DNA of 64,000 bases from Bdellovibrionales bacterium CG10_big_fil_rev_8_21_14_0_10_45_34 (GTDB lineage Bacteria > Bdellovibrionota > Bdellovibrionia > Bdellovibrionales > 1-14-0-10-45-34), in the NCBI GenBank assembly GCA_002778785.1, contig PEZS01000005.1, positions 42,483-106,482 of the forward strand. Reading direction: 5' to 3'. This document shows positions 32,413 through 41,302 of this stretch, in pieces (positions within the stretch are counted from its first letter, which is position 1; every line of letters starts with the position of its first letter). A model generated the notes under the pieces. The model was not told the origin of the DNA. It searched no databases and worked only from the letters and a program-made list of their open reading frames with translations. The translations under genes and the position numbers were made by a program.

Positions 32413-33393
32413 TTAGGTGTTTTTAAGTGCCCAGTTGAGGGCTGAAACCATCGAATCCGATCTGGCACGATCCTTACCAAATATGTCTTTTGCTGTTCCG
32501 TGGTCGACGCTCGTTCTCACAAAAGGAAGACCCAAGGTCAGCTGAAATGCGTCATGATCTTCGTGGAGGAGCTTAAAGGGAACAAGCCCTTGATCGTGGT
32601 AGGGACTTACCACGACGGAGTAATCTTTGTATCGATGACGAGCAAAAAATGAGTCTGCAGCAAATGGACCCTCAAAGACCTTAGATTTTGTTAGATCGAG
32701 TGCAGGTTTATAAAACTTCTCTTCGTCGGTTCCAATCAACGAATCTTCGCTCGCGTGAGGGTTTATACCCAACAGAGCAATTGGTTTATTTCTTTTTTTA
32801 GCATCAAGCTGCTCACGAAGTTTAAGGGCAGCCAATAGCCCATGGTGAACTCGTTCAACTGAAAGTCGTTTCGTTACTAAGTTAAGAGGAATATGTTCAG
32901 TCAAAAGCAAAGAACAATATTTCGAACCCACGAAAGCCATAAAGAGTTCGCGCTGAGGGTTCAGTCTCTTCAAAATATCTGTGTGCCCCAAATCTTTCAT
33001 ACCGGCACGATGAATTTCTGTTTTAGATAATGGAGCCGTGACTAGGTGTGTGTTCTCAAGGTGTATCGCAGCCAGCGCCGCCTGTTCGAACCAAAAAGCT
33101 GGGCTCTGCTTGGAAGCAATATCTATGAGTAGTCCGCCCGAGCTTTGCTGCGAAATATTCACCGCCTCGTGCCAAGATGTTGCCGATTGAACCTTGAAGT
33201 GCCGTCGCAGTCTGCGAATTTGTTTATCTAAAGACTGAACTGATCGAAAGAGAATGAAATTCGTGTCTCTCTTTGTTCCAACTTTCACGAGAGCCTTTAC
33301 CGCAATTTCTAGGCCGATCCCATCGGAATCACCAGACGTGATGACAATGCGCTTTGGATGAACATTTTTTTTTGGTTTACTCGTTGCTGCCAT
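32413..33393 (-). CDS. pdxA: 4-hydroxythreonine-4-phosphate dehydrogenase
   Basis: PdxA oxidises 4-phosphohydroxythreonine in the deoxyxylulose-5-phosphate-dependent route to vitamin B6. The 326-residue protein has the family features: TSGDSDGIGLEIAVKAL near the start (usually GDPAGIG), metal-binding histidines in LGHTDIL and YHDQGLVPFK, and NPHASEDSLIG. The more common GDPAGIGPE is altered to GDSDGIGLE. It is the last gene of a run with two parvulin chaperones; PdxA next to SurA is a frequent arrangement in proteobacteria. Confidence 0.92.
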   Translation of the reverse strand: MAATSKPKKNVHPKRIVITSGDSDGIGLEIAVKALVKVGTKRDTNFILFRSVQSLDKQIRRLRRHFKVQSATSWHEAVNISQQSSGGLLIDIASKQSPAFWFEQAALAAIHLENTHLVTAPLSKTEIHRAGMKDLGHTDILKRLNPQRELFMAFVGSKYCSLLLTEHIPLNLVTKRLSVERVHHGLLAALKLREQLDAKKRNKPIALLGINPHASEDSLIGTDEEKFYKPALDLTKSKVFEGPFAADSFFARHRYKDYSVVVSPYHDQGLVPFKLLHEDHDAFQLTLGLPFVRTSVDHGTAKDIFGKDRARSDSMVSALNWALKNT

Positions 33394-33410
33394 ACTGCCT
33401 GATATGGTTT

Positions 33411-34364
33411 TTAACTATTTCGTTGAATAATGGCTTCGCGTCTTTTTTTATCGAGCCAAAATTCAAACTGGTTCTTGAAAGCTTGCTGGTAGAGGTTCAA
33501 ACGAATTTGTTCCTTTAGCCGATTGAATTTTGGATCTGAAACAATCTTTTTATCTAGAAGCTTGAGAATGTGGAACCCAAGGCGCGAACGGACAATCTGG
33601 GAGTGATCTCCTGGGGAGAGTGTTTTGACGCCACTTTCAATTTCTTTAACAAAATCCCCCGATTTAAACGTTCCTAGCAAACCACCTTCTGAAAAATTAG
33701 GATCTTCGCTGTATTTGGAAGCCAACTCGTCAAAGGTTTCGCCGGCGGTCAAACGGTTCAGTGTCGACTGAGCTCTCTGCTCGGCGGCAGAAACATCGCC
33801 TCCTTTAGGTAGAAAAAGAATGTGGGCAATTTTGTATTCGTAGACTTCGGAGCCTACGCCAGGATTCTCTTTCAAATAGGCATAGGCAACTTCTTCGTCT
33901 GTGATTTTAATATTTGAAGATATCGCTTTTTCGATAAGTGCTTGCCGCTCAAGACGTGTTTTCAAGAAATCTTGATAGTCAGAGAAACGAACACCCTGTT
34001 CTTTGAGGGCGGCTTTGAGTTGCTCGAGATTTATGTTGTTCCTTCGCGTAACTGTTCGAACTTCTTGATCGACTTGTTCACTTGTAACAGAAAATGATTG
34101 TTTTTTTACCTCAGAGTCCAATATTTTTTGGCCGATGAGAGTATCTAGAACTTTTGATTCGGAGCTGAGAATTGCTTTAGGGTCTTGTACAAGAATATCA
34201 TCAATAAGACCTCCTGTTTTTAACTTCTTTTTAAAATCTTGCACGTCGTAGCGGGTAATAACACTTCCGTTCACTACGGCCCTCACCTCTTCAACGATTT
34301 CACTGCTTGCGGAAAGCCAACCCACGAGGGGGAGCATAAAAAAAAGAATTCTTAAAATGGACAT
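33411..34364 (-). CDS. SurA-like periplasmic peptidyl-prolyl isomerase
   Basis: This is a 317-residue periplasmic chaperone. A signal peptide (ILRILFFMLPLVGWLSASS) is followed by a SurA_N-type helical domain (VVNGSVITRYDVQDFKKKL) and one parvulin domain at about residues 165-265 (HILFLPKGG, YSEDPNFSEGGLLGTFKSGD, LGFHILKLLDKK). SurA escorts outer-membrane proteins; E. coli SurA has two parvulin domains, this has one. The start ATG 34364 has GGAG five bases before it. It is directly followed by pdxA. Confidence 0.88.
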   Translation of the reverse strand: MSILRILFFMLPLVGWLSASSEIVEEVRAVVNGSVITRYDVQDFKKKLKTGGLIDDILVQDPKAILSSESKVLDTLIGQKILDSEVKKQSFSVTSEQVDQEVRTVTRRNNINLEQLKAALKEQGVRFSDYQDFLKTRLERQALIEKAISSNIKITDEEVAYAYLKENPGVGSEVYEYKIAHILFLPKGGDVSAAEQRAQSTLNRLTAGETFDELASKYSEDPNFSEGGLLGTFKSGDFVKEIESGVKTLSPGDHSQIVRSRLGFHILKLLDKKIVSDPKFNRLKEQIRLNLYQQAFKNQFEFWLDKKRREAIIQRNS

Positions 34365-34409
34365 GTCTTCTCCAAATTCCAAGGTCAAAAAATTCAAGGA
34401 TATTAATTG

Positions 34410-35411
34410 CTAATTGAGCACTGTCTCAACACGAAGAGATTTTAAAAGTTCTGCGTTCTTACTAAAGTGAGCGTCTTTGATCTGGTCGTTTAGCCACTTA
34501 GAGTAAAAAGCCTGCTCTCTATCGGCAATTATCCGTGCATGGATGGTATCTTTGACTTCAACAAATTTCAACTCACCTGAGGACCTTCTCTCAAGAACCT
34601 GTATGATGTGATAGCCGAATGGGCTTTCAATGACCCCAGTAAATTGGCCAGGGCGCTTCGAGAAGGCTTCGTCGAAGGCTTGAAAGTCTCCCCTTTGTAC
34701 CCAGCCCACCAAGCCTCCTTGAGTCCGCTCCTCAGATTCCGAAAAGTCCTTAGCAACTTCCGAGAAGTCTTTTCCCTTCTTAAGAAGCTCTAACACTTGA
34801 GTGGCCTTTTCTTGTTTGGAAACAACAATCTGGCTAATTTTAATTTGTTCTTTTCTCGAATAGTCCTTTTGGTTGGCTTTAAAGTAGCTAAGCATTTCTT
34901 CATCTGTGGGCTGCGTAATCTGTTTTCTAATCCATTCGAAGAGTTTTCGTTGTGTGATAATTGGTTCCAAACTTGCGTTCCATTCGCTAAAAGTAACACC
35001 TTGAGAAGAAAGTGACTCTCTAAAGGTAAGATCATCTGGGTACTGCTTCCGCACGAGTGCCGCCTCGGCATCGACCTCTTCTTTCGTGGGCCCCAACCCC
35101 TTCTCTTTAGCCCACTGCTTGATGAGGGTAGATTGCAAAAAGTCAGCAATTATCTCCGATTTGGCGCGCTCAATATTTTGTGAGCTCTTTGCACCAGCGG
35201 CGTCGTATACTTTCAATTTGTCGGCAAGGCGCTTGGAAAAAACTTCCAAGGTAAGTGCCTCATTGTTCACAACAGCGATGCTTTGTCTTTGAATGCGCGA
35301 GCCAGAGCCAGTACAACCGCTCAGCACAACCTGAAGACAGAAAGCTATTACGACGGGGCGTTTCGACCAATTTGGCCACATGCACCTTTGCGTTACCGCA
35401 GATCGTTTCAT
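34410..35411 (-). CDS. Parvulin-type peptidyl-prolyl isomerase lipoprotein
   Basis: This is a 333-residue lipoprotein chaperone. The signal segment VVIAFCLQVVLSGC ends in a lipobox cysteine at about residue 32. A SurA_N-like helical part is followed by a parvulin domain at about 190-290 (ISQIVVSKQEKA, FSESEERTQGGLVGWVQRGD, FGYHIIQVLERR). It resembles PrsA-like lipoproteins. The start ATG 35411 has GGGAGAGAG upstream. It is second of three parvulins in a row, suggesting a dedicated outer-membrane folding set. Confidence 0.86.
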   Translation of the reverse strand: MKRSAVTQRCMWPNWSKRPVVIAFCLQVVLSGCTGSGSRIQRQSIAVVNNEALTLEVFSKRLADKLKVYDAAGAKSSQNIERAKSEIIADFLQSTLIKQWAKEKGLGPTKEEVDAEAALVRKQYPDDLTFRESLSSQGVTFSEWNASLEPIITQRKLFEWIRKQITQPTDEEMLSYFKANQKDYSRKEQIKISQIVVSKQEKATQVLELLKKGKDFSEVAKDFSESEERTQGGLVGWVQRGDFQAFDEAFSKRPGQFTGVIESPFGYHIIQVLERRSSGELKFVEVKDTIHARIIADREQAFYSKWLNDQIKDAHFSKNAELLKSLRVETVLN

Positions 35412-35523
35412 ACAGCTCTCTCCCTAGCCCGGTGCGCAAGTTAATAGAGGCAGATTTTAACGGAAGACTTAAGGCTCTGTACAGATGAATCTCGGCTGTC
35501 TGGCCAAATCTTTAAGGTGCGCC

Positions 35524-36372
35524 TTAGTTGATAGCGCCTTTATTGATCTTCACAGGATACTTTTTCTTAAGCTCAGCAAAATATCTGTCAAACAGAGCTT
35601 TTCTCTTTTCTTCGAAGACTCCCATACGAACCTGTCTCATGTTGGCTTCAGCGTATTTTCGCTTTCCGTTCAAGAAAAGAATTTCAAATCCAAATGGAGT
35701 TTCAATGAGCTTGCTAATTTCACCACTGTCTAACTTCTTCGCCGTTTCATAGTATTCGGGAAGCAAAAACGTGAGTGCTGATTGCCAACCCATGTTACCA
35801 CCAAGAGCCTTTGAAGTGGCGTCATCAGAAAAGTTTTTGGCAAACTGCTCAAACTTTTTCATTCTGTCATTTAATTTACCGACACCCTTTAAGCCGCCTT
35901 CGACGTCGGCGTATATCTTGTTAGCTCGGGTTTTTGCTTCAGCCTTTTGTTTTGCGTTGGGATTTGGCGGAAAGTTAATAACAATATGGCTTAAGTTGAC
36001 CTCTGGATTTTTAGAATACCAAGATTTCATTTCTCTTTCGCTCACTTCAATGCCATTAACTCTTTCACCTAATTCCAGTTCCAAATGCGCCTTGTAGAGC
36101 TCCTGGCGAACTCTTTCTTTGAAGATAGGGTTTTCATCAACTTTCTTTTTCTCGGCCTCTTGGACGCCCATTTCAAAGCGGATGAGGTCTTCTAAAAACA
36201 ATTCTTTTGAAGGGGGATTTGGTGTGAGAGATTTTACTTGGTCGTATTGTTTCAAAAACTCTTGTAGAGAAATCTTTTTCTTGCCGACTTCAGCCACAAC
36301 AGTTTGGCTAAAAGAAACAGGCGAAAAACTTGTAAGAAGTGCGAAAGAAAGAACGAATAAGCATTTAGTCAT
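35524..36372 (-). CDS. Parvulin-type peptidyl-prolyl isomerase, exported
   Basis: This 282-residue protein has a signal peptide ending near SFSQ, an N-terminal helical chaperone part (VVAEVGKKKISLQEFLKQYD) and a parvulin domain at about residues 120-235 (LSHIVINFPPNP, FSDDATSKALGGNMGWQSAL, PFGFEILFLNGKR). It is the first of three minus-strand PPIases. The 112-base gap before the next one may separate transcripts, but all three share a likely role in periplasmic folding. Confidence 0.85.
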   Translation of the reverse strand: MTKCLFVLSFALLTSFSPVSFSQTVVAEVGKKKISLQEFLKQYDQVKSLTPNPPSKELFLEDLIRFEMGVQEAEKKKVDENPIFKERVRQELYKAHLELELGERVNGIEVSEREMKSWYSKNPEVNLSHIVINFPPNPNAKQKAEAKTRANKIYADVEGGLKGVGKLNDRMKKFEQFAKNFSDDATSKALGGNMGWQSALTFLLPEYYETAKKLDSGEISKLIETPFGFEILFLNGKRKYAEANMRQVRMGVFEEKRKALFDRYFAELKKKYPVKINKGAIN

Positions 36373-36411
36373 GTTTCACGAATCCTTGTGCAGAGAGTCC
36401 TGTTTATAACG

Positions 36412-37056
36412 CTAGCAATCACGCCTTGAGCTATCAATAAGATTGGAAGCCAACTGACTGCACGCATTAATTCTAAGCGTAAGTTCTTTTGCCAGCTCTT
36501 CGGATCGACTTTGGTCTTGGTCGAAGGAAACCTCCATCGGTTCTCCGAAGACAAGAACTACTTTTGAGAATGGCAAAGGAAGGAAAGCTTTGTTCCAACT
36601 TTTGTGAAAAACGTAGCTTCTAGAAGATCTTGCAGCGCACGGAAAGATCAATGCCCCTCCATGCCGGCTGATCTCGAACACGCCAGGCTTCGGGACATGG
36701 ATGGGACCTTTGGGACCATCTACGGCGATGGCCGGAATTCTGCCGACTTTCGTAGTACGAATTATCCCAACCAGTGCTCGTGCTCCATTTCGGTGTGATG
36801 AACCTCGCGTCACTTGTATCCCGAATCCCTTGAGAACTTTTGCCATCAGCTCGCCGTCTTTACTCTGAGAAACGATAGCCGATAGAGGGTACTCCTTTGC
36901 GTAAGCAACGAGTGCCAATTCATCTCCGTGCCAAAAAGCGAATATACATTTCTGATTATCTTTGAGTGCAAATCGTAAAGATTGCGACTCGTGGATCTCT
37001 CTTCGCCACGTAAAAGAAATGAGGGTGTATACCCACCTGATCAATGTGGCTAGCAA
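36412..37056 (-). CDS. DUF374 lysophospholipid acyltransferase-like protein
   Basis: This 214-residue protein matches the DUF374 branch of the acyltransferase superfamily. Key motifs are FAFWHGDE (the HX4D-like catalytic histidine block), VSQSKDGE, TRGSS and VDGPKGP. Such proteins are thought to acylate lipid A or related lipids at the inner membrane, but substrates are mostly unproven. Translation starts at TTG 37056, with AAGGA nine bases upstream, 10 bases after the etfA stop. Confidence 0.85.
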   Translation of the reverse strand: MLATLIRWVYTLISFTWRREIHESQSLRFALKDNQKCIFAFWHGDELALVAYAKEYPLSAIVSQSKDGELMAKVLKGFGIQVTRGSSHRNGARALVGIIRTTKVGRIPAIAVDGPKGPIHVPKPGVFEISRHGGALIFPCAARSSRSYVFHKSWNKAFLPLPFSKVVLVFGEPMEVSFDQDQSRSEELAKELTLRINACSQLASNLIDSSRRDC

Positions 37057-37066
37057 AGCAAATTCC

Positions 37067-38011
37067 TTAGAGAACTTTCTTGAGTTCTTCTTTTAGCGGA
37101 TCAAACAGTTGAAAAAAGTCTGCGACAACACCATATGTCGCCTTTTTAAATATAGGTGCTTCAGGATTTGAATTAATAGCAACTATGACTTTGCTAGAGC
37201 TCATGCCCGCTAAGTGTTGAATCTGCCCCGAGATACCGCATGCGATATAAAGATTCGGAGCCACAGTTTTGCCTGTTTGACCAACTTGAATCGAGTGCGG
37301 AACCCAGCCTTCGTCAACCACTGCGCGCGAGGCTCCTACGGTAGCGCCCAAAATCTCAGCAAGCTCTTCAAGCTTTTTAAAGTTCTCAGGAGCCTTTAGG
37401 CCACGGCCCCCAGAAATTATTTTACTCGCTTCGGTGAGGTCCGCCTGCTTGCCGCTACCAGAAACGACTTCTTTAACTTTAACTCGTTCATTTGGCGTCA
37501 GACTGAGTGGTTGAACTGGGGGAGTTTCACTTCCTGAAGGTGTTGGCTGCGGAAGTTGATTTGGCCTGAGTAAAAAGAGCTTAACGGGCTTTTTAAAGTT
37601 TACTTGAGCGCTACATTTACCTGAGAAAAAAGGCCGCCGCGCAGTTACTTCGCCCGTTTGTACGGAGACTTCCGTCACATCGGTCGCAAGGGCACCGCCG
37701 ATTTTAACGGCGAGAGATGGAAAGCTCTCTCTAGCCATCACAGAGTTAGAGGCAAGAATCAGGTTTGCTTCAAAAGCTTTTGAAGCCTCAAAGAGCGACT
37801 GAAGGGCAAGCTCAGACGAAGGGGCTGTTGATCCTTCATATACGTACAACGTCTTGATATTTAAACCTTCAAGGGATTGAGCGGCCTTGGCTGCCGATGG
37901 TCCACAGGCCAATGCGGCTATCTCACAACCCTTCAGACTCGAGAATATCTCTAAAGAACTCTTTTTAATGGTGCCGTTTTCATGATCTAAGAAAACCAAA
38001 GCCTTATTCAT
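37067..38011 (-). CDS. etfA: Electron transfer flavoprotein subunit alpha
   Basis: EtfA binds FAD and passes electrons from acyl-CoA dehydrogenases to the quinone pool through ETF:QO. The N-terminal domain (residues 1-180) is followed by the C-terminal FAD domain, with the signature SGGRGLK, PHSIQVGQTGKTVAP, YIACGISGQIQHLAGM and AINSNPEAPIF. The length of 314 is normal. It follows etfB by 76 bases, and both probably share a transcript. Confidence 0.95.
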   Translation of the reverse strand: MNKALVFLDHENGTIKKSSLEIFSSLKGCEIAALACGPSAAKAAQSLEGLNIKTLYVYEGSTAPSSELALQSLFEASKAFEANLILASNSVMARESFPSLAVKIGGALATDVTEVSVQTGEVTARRPFFSGKCSAQVNFKKPVKLFLLRPNQLPQPTPSGSETPPVQPLSLTPNERVKVKEVVSGSGKQADLTEASKIISGGRGLKAPENFKKLEELAEILGATVGASRAVVDEGWVPHSIQVGQTGKTVAPNLYIACGISGQIQHLAGMSSSKVIVAINSNPEAPIFKKATYGVVADFFQLFDPLKEELKKVL

Positions 38012-38087
38012 ATTTGTAACCCCTTATAAAATTTTGTTCGTGCTACACGGTTGGGCTCTACTCGTTGTTAAAAAAATGAGCGAGTTC

Positions 38088-38870
38088 TCAAAGTACCTTT
38101 GCTTCTTCTCTTAAAAGTCTAACCAGCTCTTTCGCTTGTGTGGCGGGATCGCCTTCAATCATTTTTACCGGAGCCGGATCTGGTGGGAGTTGAAAGTGTG
38201 AGAATTCGAGTCCGCGATCGCTCTCTTCTACACCGAGCTCCTTTGTTGTCATTTCGATAAGCTGCTTCTTCTTTGCCTTCATAAGCCCTGGCAAACCAAC
38301 ATAACGAGGCTTATTGAGTCCTTTGTCGCATCCTAAGACACAAGGAATCGATAAAGTAAGAATCTCCTTTGTGCCGCCGCCAACTTCCCGTTCGACTTCT
38401 ACCGTTGAGTCTGAATATTCTGCTTTCGAAATTCCAATTGCACATGGAATGTCCAAGAAGGCACTCGCGTATTGGCTCACAAGAGAAAAGTTGCCATCGA
38501 AAGCCACTTTACCGCTAAATATGATATGTGGATCGCCGTTCTTCTTTAGGGCAGCGGCCAATGATTTTGCAGTCATCAGGGAATCCAGCTTTTGCCCTTC
38601 AGTGTCGATCCGAATTCCTTCATCACAGCCCATCGCGATGGCAGCAACGAGGGCCTCTTGAATGCGAGCTTTAGGGCCTACGCAAACGGCAAAAACTTTT
38701 GCAGATGGATTCTTGGCCTTAAACTGAAGAGCTTCTTCTATGGCGTGTTCATCATAACGATTGATTATCCATTTCGCCACAGCACTTTCATCGATACCGG
38801 AGCCATCATTGAGTAACTTAATCTTCGTTTCGGTATCTGGGACTTGTTTCAAAAAGACGTAGATATTCAC
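38088..38870 (-). CDS. etfB: Electron transfer flavoprotein subunit beta
   Basis: EtfB is the AMP-binding half of the ETF heterodimer. The 260-residue protein begins with IYVFLKQVPDTE and contains the family segments INRYDEHAIEEAL and LSIPCVLGCDKGLNKPRY. It starts at GTG 38870 with GGAG eight bases upstream. Three DnaA-box-like 9-mers lie 30-80 bases upstream, in or near its promoter. Confidence 0.95.
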   Translation of the reverse strand: MNIYVFLKQVPDTETKIKLLNDGSGIDESAVAKWIINRYDEHAIEEALQFKAKNPSAKVFAVCVGPKARIQEALVAAIAMGCDEGIRIDTEGQKLDSLMTAKSLAAALKKNGDPHIIFSGKVAFDGNFSLVSQYASAFLDIPCAIGISKAEYSDSTVEVEREVGGGTKEILTLSIPCVLGCDKGLNKPRYVGLPGLMKAKKKQLIEMTTKELGVEESDRGLEFSHFQLPPDPAPVKMIEGDPATQAKELVRLLREEAKVL

Positions 38871-38900
38871 AGTGTCGTCTCCAATCGTTGATCTTTTGCT

Positions 38901-38949
38901 TTATCCAATGAACCAAAAGATATCCACAAAATACACCAACTTATCCACA
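38901..38949. promoter_or_regulatory. Array of three DnaA-box-like sites upstream of etfB
   Basis: TTATCCAAT (38901, two mismatches), ATATCCACA (38920, one mismatch) and TTATCCACA (38941, exact) share one orientation and are spaced 19 and 21 bases apart, close to two helical turns. The gap 38871-39109 between etfB and the regulator gene otherwise shows nothing I can assign. DnaA binding is a prediction. Confidence 0.5.
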
Positions 38950-39109
38950 TTCAGCCCGATAGCGCAGCGCAATCACTAAATCTAGGGGTATGTAGTAAAA
39001 GATTTTTACTCAGTAGGACTTAATAGGAAGGGATGGGAGGCCTCAGGGCCACCTAATTTTGCTGCATCGAATAAGAAGGGGCTCCCAATTGGAGGCCTCG
39101 GGCATTAAC

Positions 39110-39475
39110 TCATTGCAGCTGATTGTCCACAAGAAAACTTCGAGGGTCTCCTAAACCAGTAGATAAGGTTCCTTCGCCAGAATTTGAAGAGACTCCTCCA
39201 GAAGATTTCTGCTGAGCTTTCTGAAATAACTGAGCAATGTGGCGCTTGTTAGCTCCAATGAAAATATTCTCGAGCTCTGCCCGGTCCAAACCGAGGACAT
39301 TAATCAGGGTGATAAGCGCCTCCTCTGGAACCATAGCTTGACCCTTTTCAATGCGGCCCAAGAACTGAGCTGAAAAGCCCAAATGCTCTTTAACTTGTCT
39401 CTGGGTAAGACCAAGCTGAACGCGCCGAGTTCTAACGTATTGTCCCAGTGCACGCGCTAATTCATCATTATCCAT
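39110..39475 (-). CDS. Cro/C1-type helix-turn-helix transcriptional regulator
   Basis: This 121-residue DNA-binding protein has an XRE helix-turn-helix at about residues 9-62 (ALGQYVRTRRVQLGLTQRQV, then GFSAQFLGRIEKGQAMV). The tail is Ser/Gly/Gln-rich and probably disordered. The start is ATG 39475 preceded by GGAGGCGCAAA; an ORF start 15 codons upstream has no site. Its target is unknown. The gene is alone, flanked by gaps of about 240 and 110 bases, with the DnaA-box-like array just downstream. Confidence 0.85.
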   Translation of the reverse strand: MDNDELARALGQYVRTRRVQLGLTQRQVKEHLGFSAQFLGRIEKGQAMVPEEALITLINVLGLDRAELENIFIGANKRHIAQLFQKAQQKSSGGVSSNSGEGTLSTGLGDPRSFLVDNQLQ

Positions 39476-39588
39476 TTTGCGCCTCCGAACTAAACCTAAC
39501 AACCTCATGCAATGGATCAAACTGTTTTAGGCTCCATCCGAAAATCCTGAAGAGAATTCCGGCGGCAGCAAACTAAGCAAGTTTAGTC

Positions 39589-40461
39589 TCAGACATATTG
39601 ATGCAACCGAAGGTGCTTTTCTATTCTTAAATTTACCAAATCAGGCATATCAAGCTGGCAACAATGAGACCCAAAAGGTATTATCTCTAATTCGCTGCCG
39701 CTGATTCGTTCATGAATCTCCTGCTGGTATTTGAGCGGCGTGACGCGATCCTTCGCCCCGCCGATTATCAGCGTAGGCGCTTTCACTCTCTCAAATGCTG
39801 GTTTTGCATCATAGTGAATGATGTCTTCGGTAAGCTTTAGAAAAACCGGCACCTCGACATTGGCTACGCCGCTTCCATAAATTTCTATGTCGCGAAATGA
39901 AGTGAGATTAAGATTAAACCCACCCAGTAGCCCCGTAATCAGACCCGAAAGTGGGTTCGTATTGAGATTTTGCCAAAGATACTTAGTGGAGCTGGGCATT
40001 TTTGAGTAGACAATTTGAGCACTTTCCACCGCGCGATCGAGGGGCAATCCAAACATATCCTTGAACGGGTTTTGCGCAAAACCATTGATCATAATCATCG
40101 ATGAAACTCTTTCAGGCTCGAGATCATAAATTCTCGCCATAACTTGAGCACCCCAACTGTGCCCAATAAAAGCCGAGGTTTTTATTTGAAGATGATCAAG
40201 TAAACCCCACGCGTCTCTTGCGATTGCGTCGAGGCTGAGGTTCTCAAGTCGACTTGGCATTGGCGTTTTGTGGTGCCCGCGAAAATCGTACATTATCAGT
40301 TGGTATTGACTTGCCAGCGCACGCACCTGATGTCGCCAATGATTCATTGTGCAGACTATCCCGTAGCAAAGTACAATTGGCAGGCCTTCGCCATGAATTT
40401 CGAAATAAATGGGTGTTTCGTCAAAACCGATAAAGTAATCGGCCTTCTTTGGAATCATCAC
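39589..40461 (-). CDS. Alpha/beta-fold hydrolase
   Basis: This 290-residue enzyme has the alpha/beta hydrolase pattern: oxyanion strand GLPIVLCYG, nucleophile elbow GHSWGA (serine near residue 113), a late aspartate in GGAKDRVTP and a catalytic histidine in FGSHCCQLD. The middle cap (about 135-200) is helical. The substrate cannot be inferred; esterase, lactonase or epoxide-hydrolase-like activities are all possible. Its start overlaps the stop of the upstream FHA gene as ATGA, so the two are translationally coupled. Confidence 0.87.
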   Translation of the reverse strand: MMIPKKADYFIGFDETPIYFEIHGEGLPIVLCYGIVCTMNHWRHQVRALASQYQLIMYDFRGHHKTPMPSRLENLSLDAIARDAWGLLDHLQIKTSAFIGHSWGAQVMARIYDLEPERVSSMIMINGFAQNPFKDMFGLPLDRAVESAQIVYSKMPSSTKYLWQNLNTNPLSGLITGLLGGFNLNLTSFRDIEIYGSGVANVEVPVFLKLTEDIIHYDAKPAFERVKAPTLIIGGAKDRVTPLKYQQEIHERISGSELEIIPFGSHCCQLDMPDLVNLRIEKHLRLHQYV

Positions 40462-41195
40462 GCCTTGAGAACCTCTACTCGGAAAACATAAGGACCGAAC
40501 TCATAAGTTTGGCCAGACTTTAAAGTTACCTTTTCTTCGCCATTTAACTCGCACTGAATATCACTGCGGGTCACACTCTGTAGTTGTAAGTTTTTAGACC
40601 CCAGTGATGGATCTGTCAGTCGAATATCAATATTTTCGTAACCGAAATCTCTCGGTAAATAACTCAAAAACCAAGTTGTGCCCGCCTCTAGGCCAGTGAC
40701 GCATGTGACCTCAACGGGATTTTCGAGAATGGTAAACTGAGACGGCTTTCGATGCGAAGATAGAGCCTCCACTTGCGATAAAAAATCCTGAATGGTCACC
40801 TTGTTTTCAGGAGGAGCAGGCGGGGCGCCGATCGATCTGTTTGGATTCACTGGCCGGTTGGGCTCTGACGACTTTTCTTCGACAACTTCAATATCCGTGT
40901 TTCCAATTCGAAACTGGGTGCCAGGCTTCAGCAGGATGCGGCGGGTTTTTTTACCCAGGTATCTGATCCCATTAGCAGATCCAAGATCAACGAGCTCCCA
41001 GACGCCCTCATCCAGACATTTGACCTCAGCATGCCTTGAGGAAACCTTAGGATCCAAAAGAGAAATGGCTGTGGAAGAGCGACCCACAACGTCCCCCGCA
41101 TTGAGCCGAAACTCCTGGCCTTTTCGCGGACCACTTAAGAGGCGAAATCTAAGTATCATTCTCACTATTTTGGCGTTATCCGAGCTCATAGGCAC
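40458..41195 (-). CDS. FHA-domain protein (one canonical, one degenerate FHA-like domain)
   Basis: This 245-residue cytoplasmic protein has an N-terminal forkhead-associated domain, which binds phosphothreonine peptides. GRSS (about residues 38-41), SSRHAEV (51-57) and LGSANG (71-76) are the ligand-contact motifs. A Pro-rich linker with KVTIQDFLSQVEALSS follows. Residues about 160-245 look like a second FHA fold by strand pattern but lack the R/S/N contact residues. FHA proteins are frequent in predatory delta-type bacteria with Ser/Thr kinases. It is coupled to the hydrolase gene. Confidence 0.85.
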   Translation of the reverse strand: MPMSSDNAKIVRMILRFRLLSGPRKGQEFRLNAGDVVGRSSTAISLLDPKVSSRHAEVKCLDEGVWELVDLGSANGIRYLGKKTRRILLKPGTQFRIGNTDIEVVEEKSSEPNRPVNPNRSIGAPPAPPENKVTIQDFLSQVEALSSHRKPSQFTILENPVEVTCVTGLEAGTTWFLSYLPRDFGYENIDIRLTDPSLGSKNLQLQSVTRSDIQCELNGEEKVTLKSGQTYEFGPYVFRVEVLKA

Positions 41196-41302
41196 TCATT
41201 TTGTTGTTTCACTAAGGGTTCCATGCTAAAGGAGAGGACCGCTTAAGAGAATGAAACCTTGCTCCCACTAAATGGTTGGGGGCTTTAACCGAAAGGAATT
41301 CA

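Noticed and set aside
41196-41302. Possible S6:S18-binding leader before rpsF
   Set aside because: A hairpin (41261-41283) and an ACCG element are present, but I cannot match the full conserved motif and rpsR is missing, so I kept it only as a remark in the rpsF entry.
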